Shown here: positions 5,652-5,822 of the stretch, piece after piece
Numbering within the stretch: the stretch's first letter is position 1
Layout of the letters: every line of letters begins with the position of its first letter
Assembly (NCBI GenBank): GCA_018334795.1
Contig: JAGXLH010000099.1
Location: forward strand, 1 to 5,822
Direction: 5' to 3'
From: Thermoplasmatota archaeon
Lineage (GTDB): Archaea > Thermoplasmatota > E2 > DHVEG-1
DNA length: 5,822 nt
The notes under the pieces: generated by a model
What the model was told of the DNA's origin: nothing
Seen by the model: the letters and a program-made list of their open reading frames with translations, nothing else
The model's database searches: none
Made by a program: the position numbers and the translations under genes

Positions 5652-5822
5652 ATGAACAAGTATCAAAAATCTTCCTTACTACTAATTTCACTTGCCTGGC
5701 TTCTTATCTTCGTAGGTCGCATAACTCCATCCACCTTACTTGTAAATATCACTACGGATCTTGGTATCTCTGATGTGCAAGCTGGATGGGCATTCACTGG
5801 AATGTGGACTATGTATGGAATT
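5652..5822 (+). CDS. Major facilitator superfamily transporter, N-terminal part (3' partial)
   Basis: The first 57 codons of a membrane transporter run in frame off the right edge. After a short basic start (MNKYQKS) comes a first membrane helix (about 8-22, SLLLISLAWLLIFVG). It is followed by R23 and the loop TPSTLLVNITTDLGIS, then QAGWAFTGMWTMYGI, which begins the second helix. The GR after helix 1, the I-x-x-DLGIS-x-x-QAG segment and the following TGMW-x-x-Y are typical of MFS proteins of the drug/metabolite exporter kind. The conserved loop between helices 2 and 3 lies outside the window, so substrate and direction cannot be judged. The start is supported by a TATA-like box 29 bases upstream and by the normal length of the N-terminal tail. 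The gene is divergent from the winged-helix gene across 144 bases. Confidence 0.82.
   Translation, partial: MNKYQKSSLLLISLAWLLIFVGRITPSTLLVNITTDLGISDVQAGWAFTGMWTMYGI

Noticed and set aside
1..5822. CRISPR arrays, tRNA or rRNA genes, insertion sequences, attachment sites, defence cassettes
   Set aside because: No short regularly spaced direct repeats, tRNA-like folds, transposase motifs or nuclease/helicase/toxin motifs were seen. The only regular repeat is the coding one in the coiled coil.

Overview
The window looks archaeal. The genes are AT-rich. The aminotransferase matches the archaeal alanine-aminotransferase type from its first residues (MIRASKR). Upstream of several start codons there are TATA-like boxes with purine-rich BRE-like stretches, about 28-36 bases before the ATG, and no usable Shine-Dalgarno sequence; this fits archaeal promoters making leaderless or nearly leaderless mRNAs. 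T-rich tracts after stop codons look like archaeal terminators. A euryarchaeal or Thermoplasmatota-like source is plausible, but I cannot place it further from sequence alone.

Layout, left to right. (1) 1-1237, plus strand: the 3' part of an unrecognised protein with a possible Cys/His metal site; its 5' end lies outside the window. (2) 1345-2550, plus: a PLP-dependent class I aminotransferase of the archaeal AlaAT type, complete with all catalytic residues. (3) 2551-2622: a short convergent gap with three overlapping inverted repeats that run into the end of the next gene. (4) 2623-3741, minus: a PAPS-dependent sulfotransferase with both cofactor motifs. (5) 3808-4371, minus: a small FMN nitroreductase-family protein. 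(6) 4461-5507, minus: a two-winged-helix (DUF2582-like) protein with a long coiled coil that contains a 37-residue tandem-like repeat at an exact 70-residue period. (7) 5652-5822, plus: the N-terminus of a major facilitator superfamily transporter, cut by the window end.

Genes 4-6 share the minus strand, but each has its own candidate promoter and T-rich 3' tract, so they are probably separate units, not a tight operon. The winged-helix gene and the MFS gene are divergent and share a 144-base intergenic region with an operator-like dyad; control of the transporter by the neighbouring winged-helix protein is a reasonable but unproven idea. I see no CRISPR array, RNA gene, insertion sequence, toxin-antitoxin pair or defence cassette. 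The most unusual items are the winged-helix/coiled-coil protein, the unrecognised first protein, and the archaeal sulfotransferase of unknown substrate.
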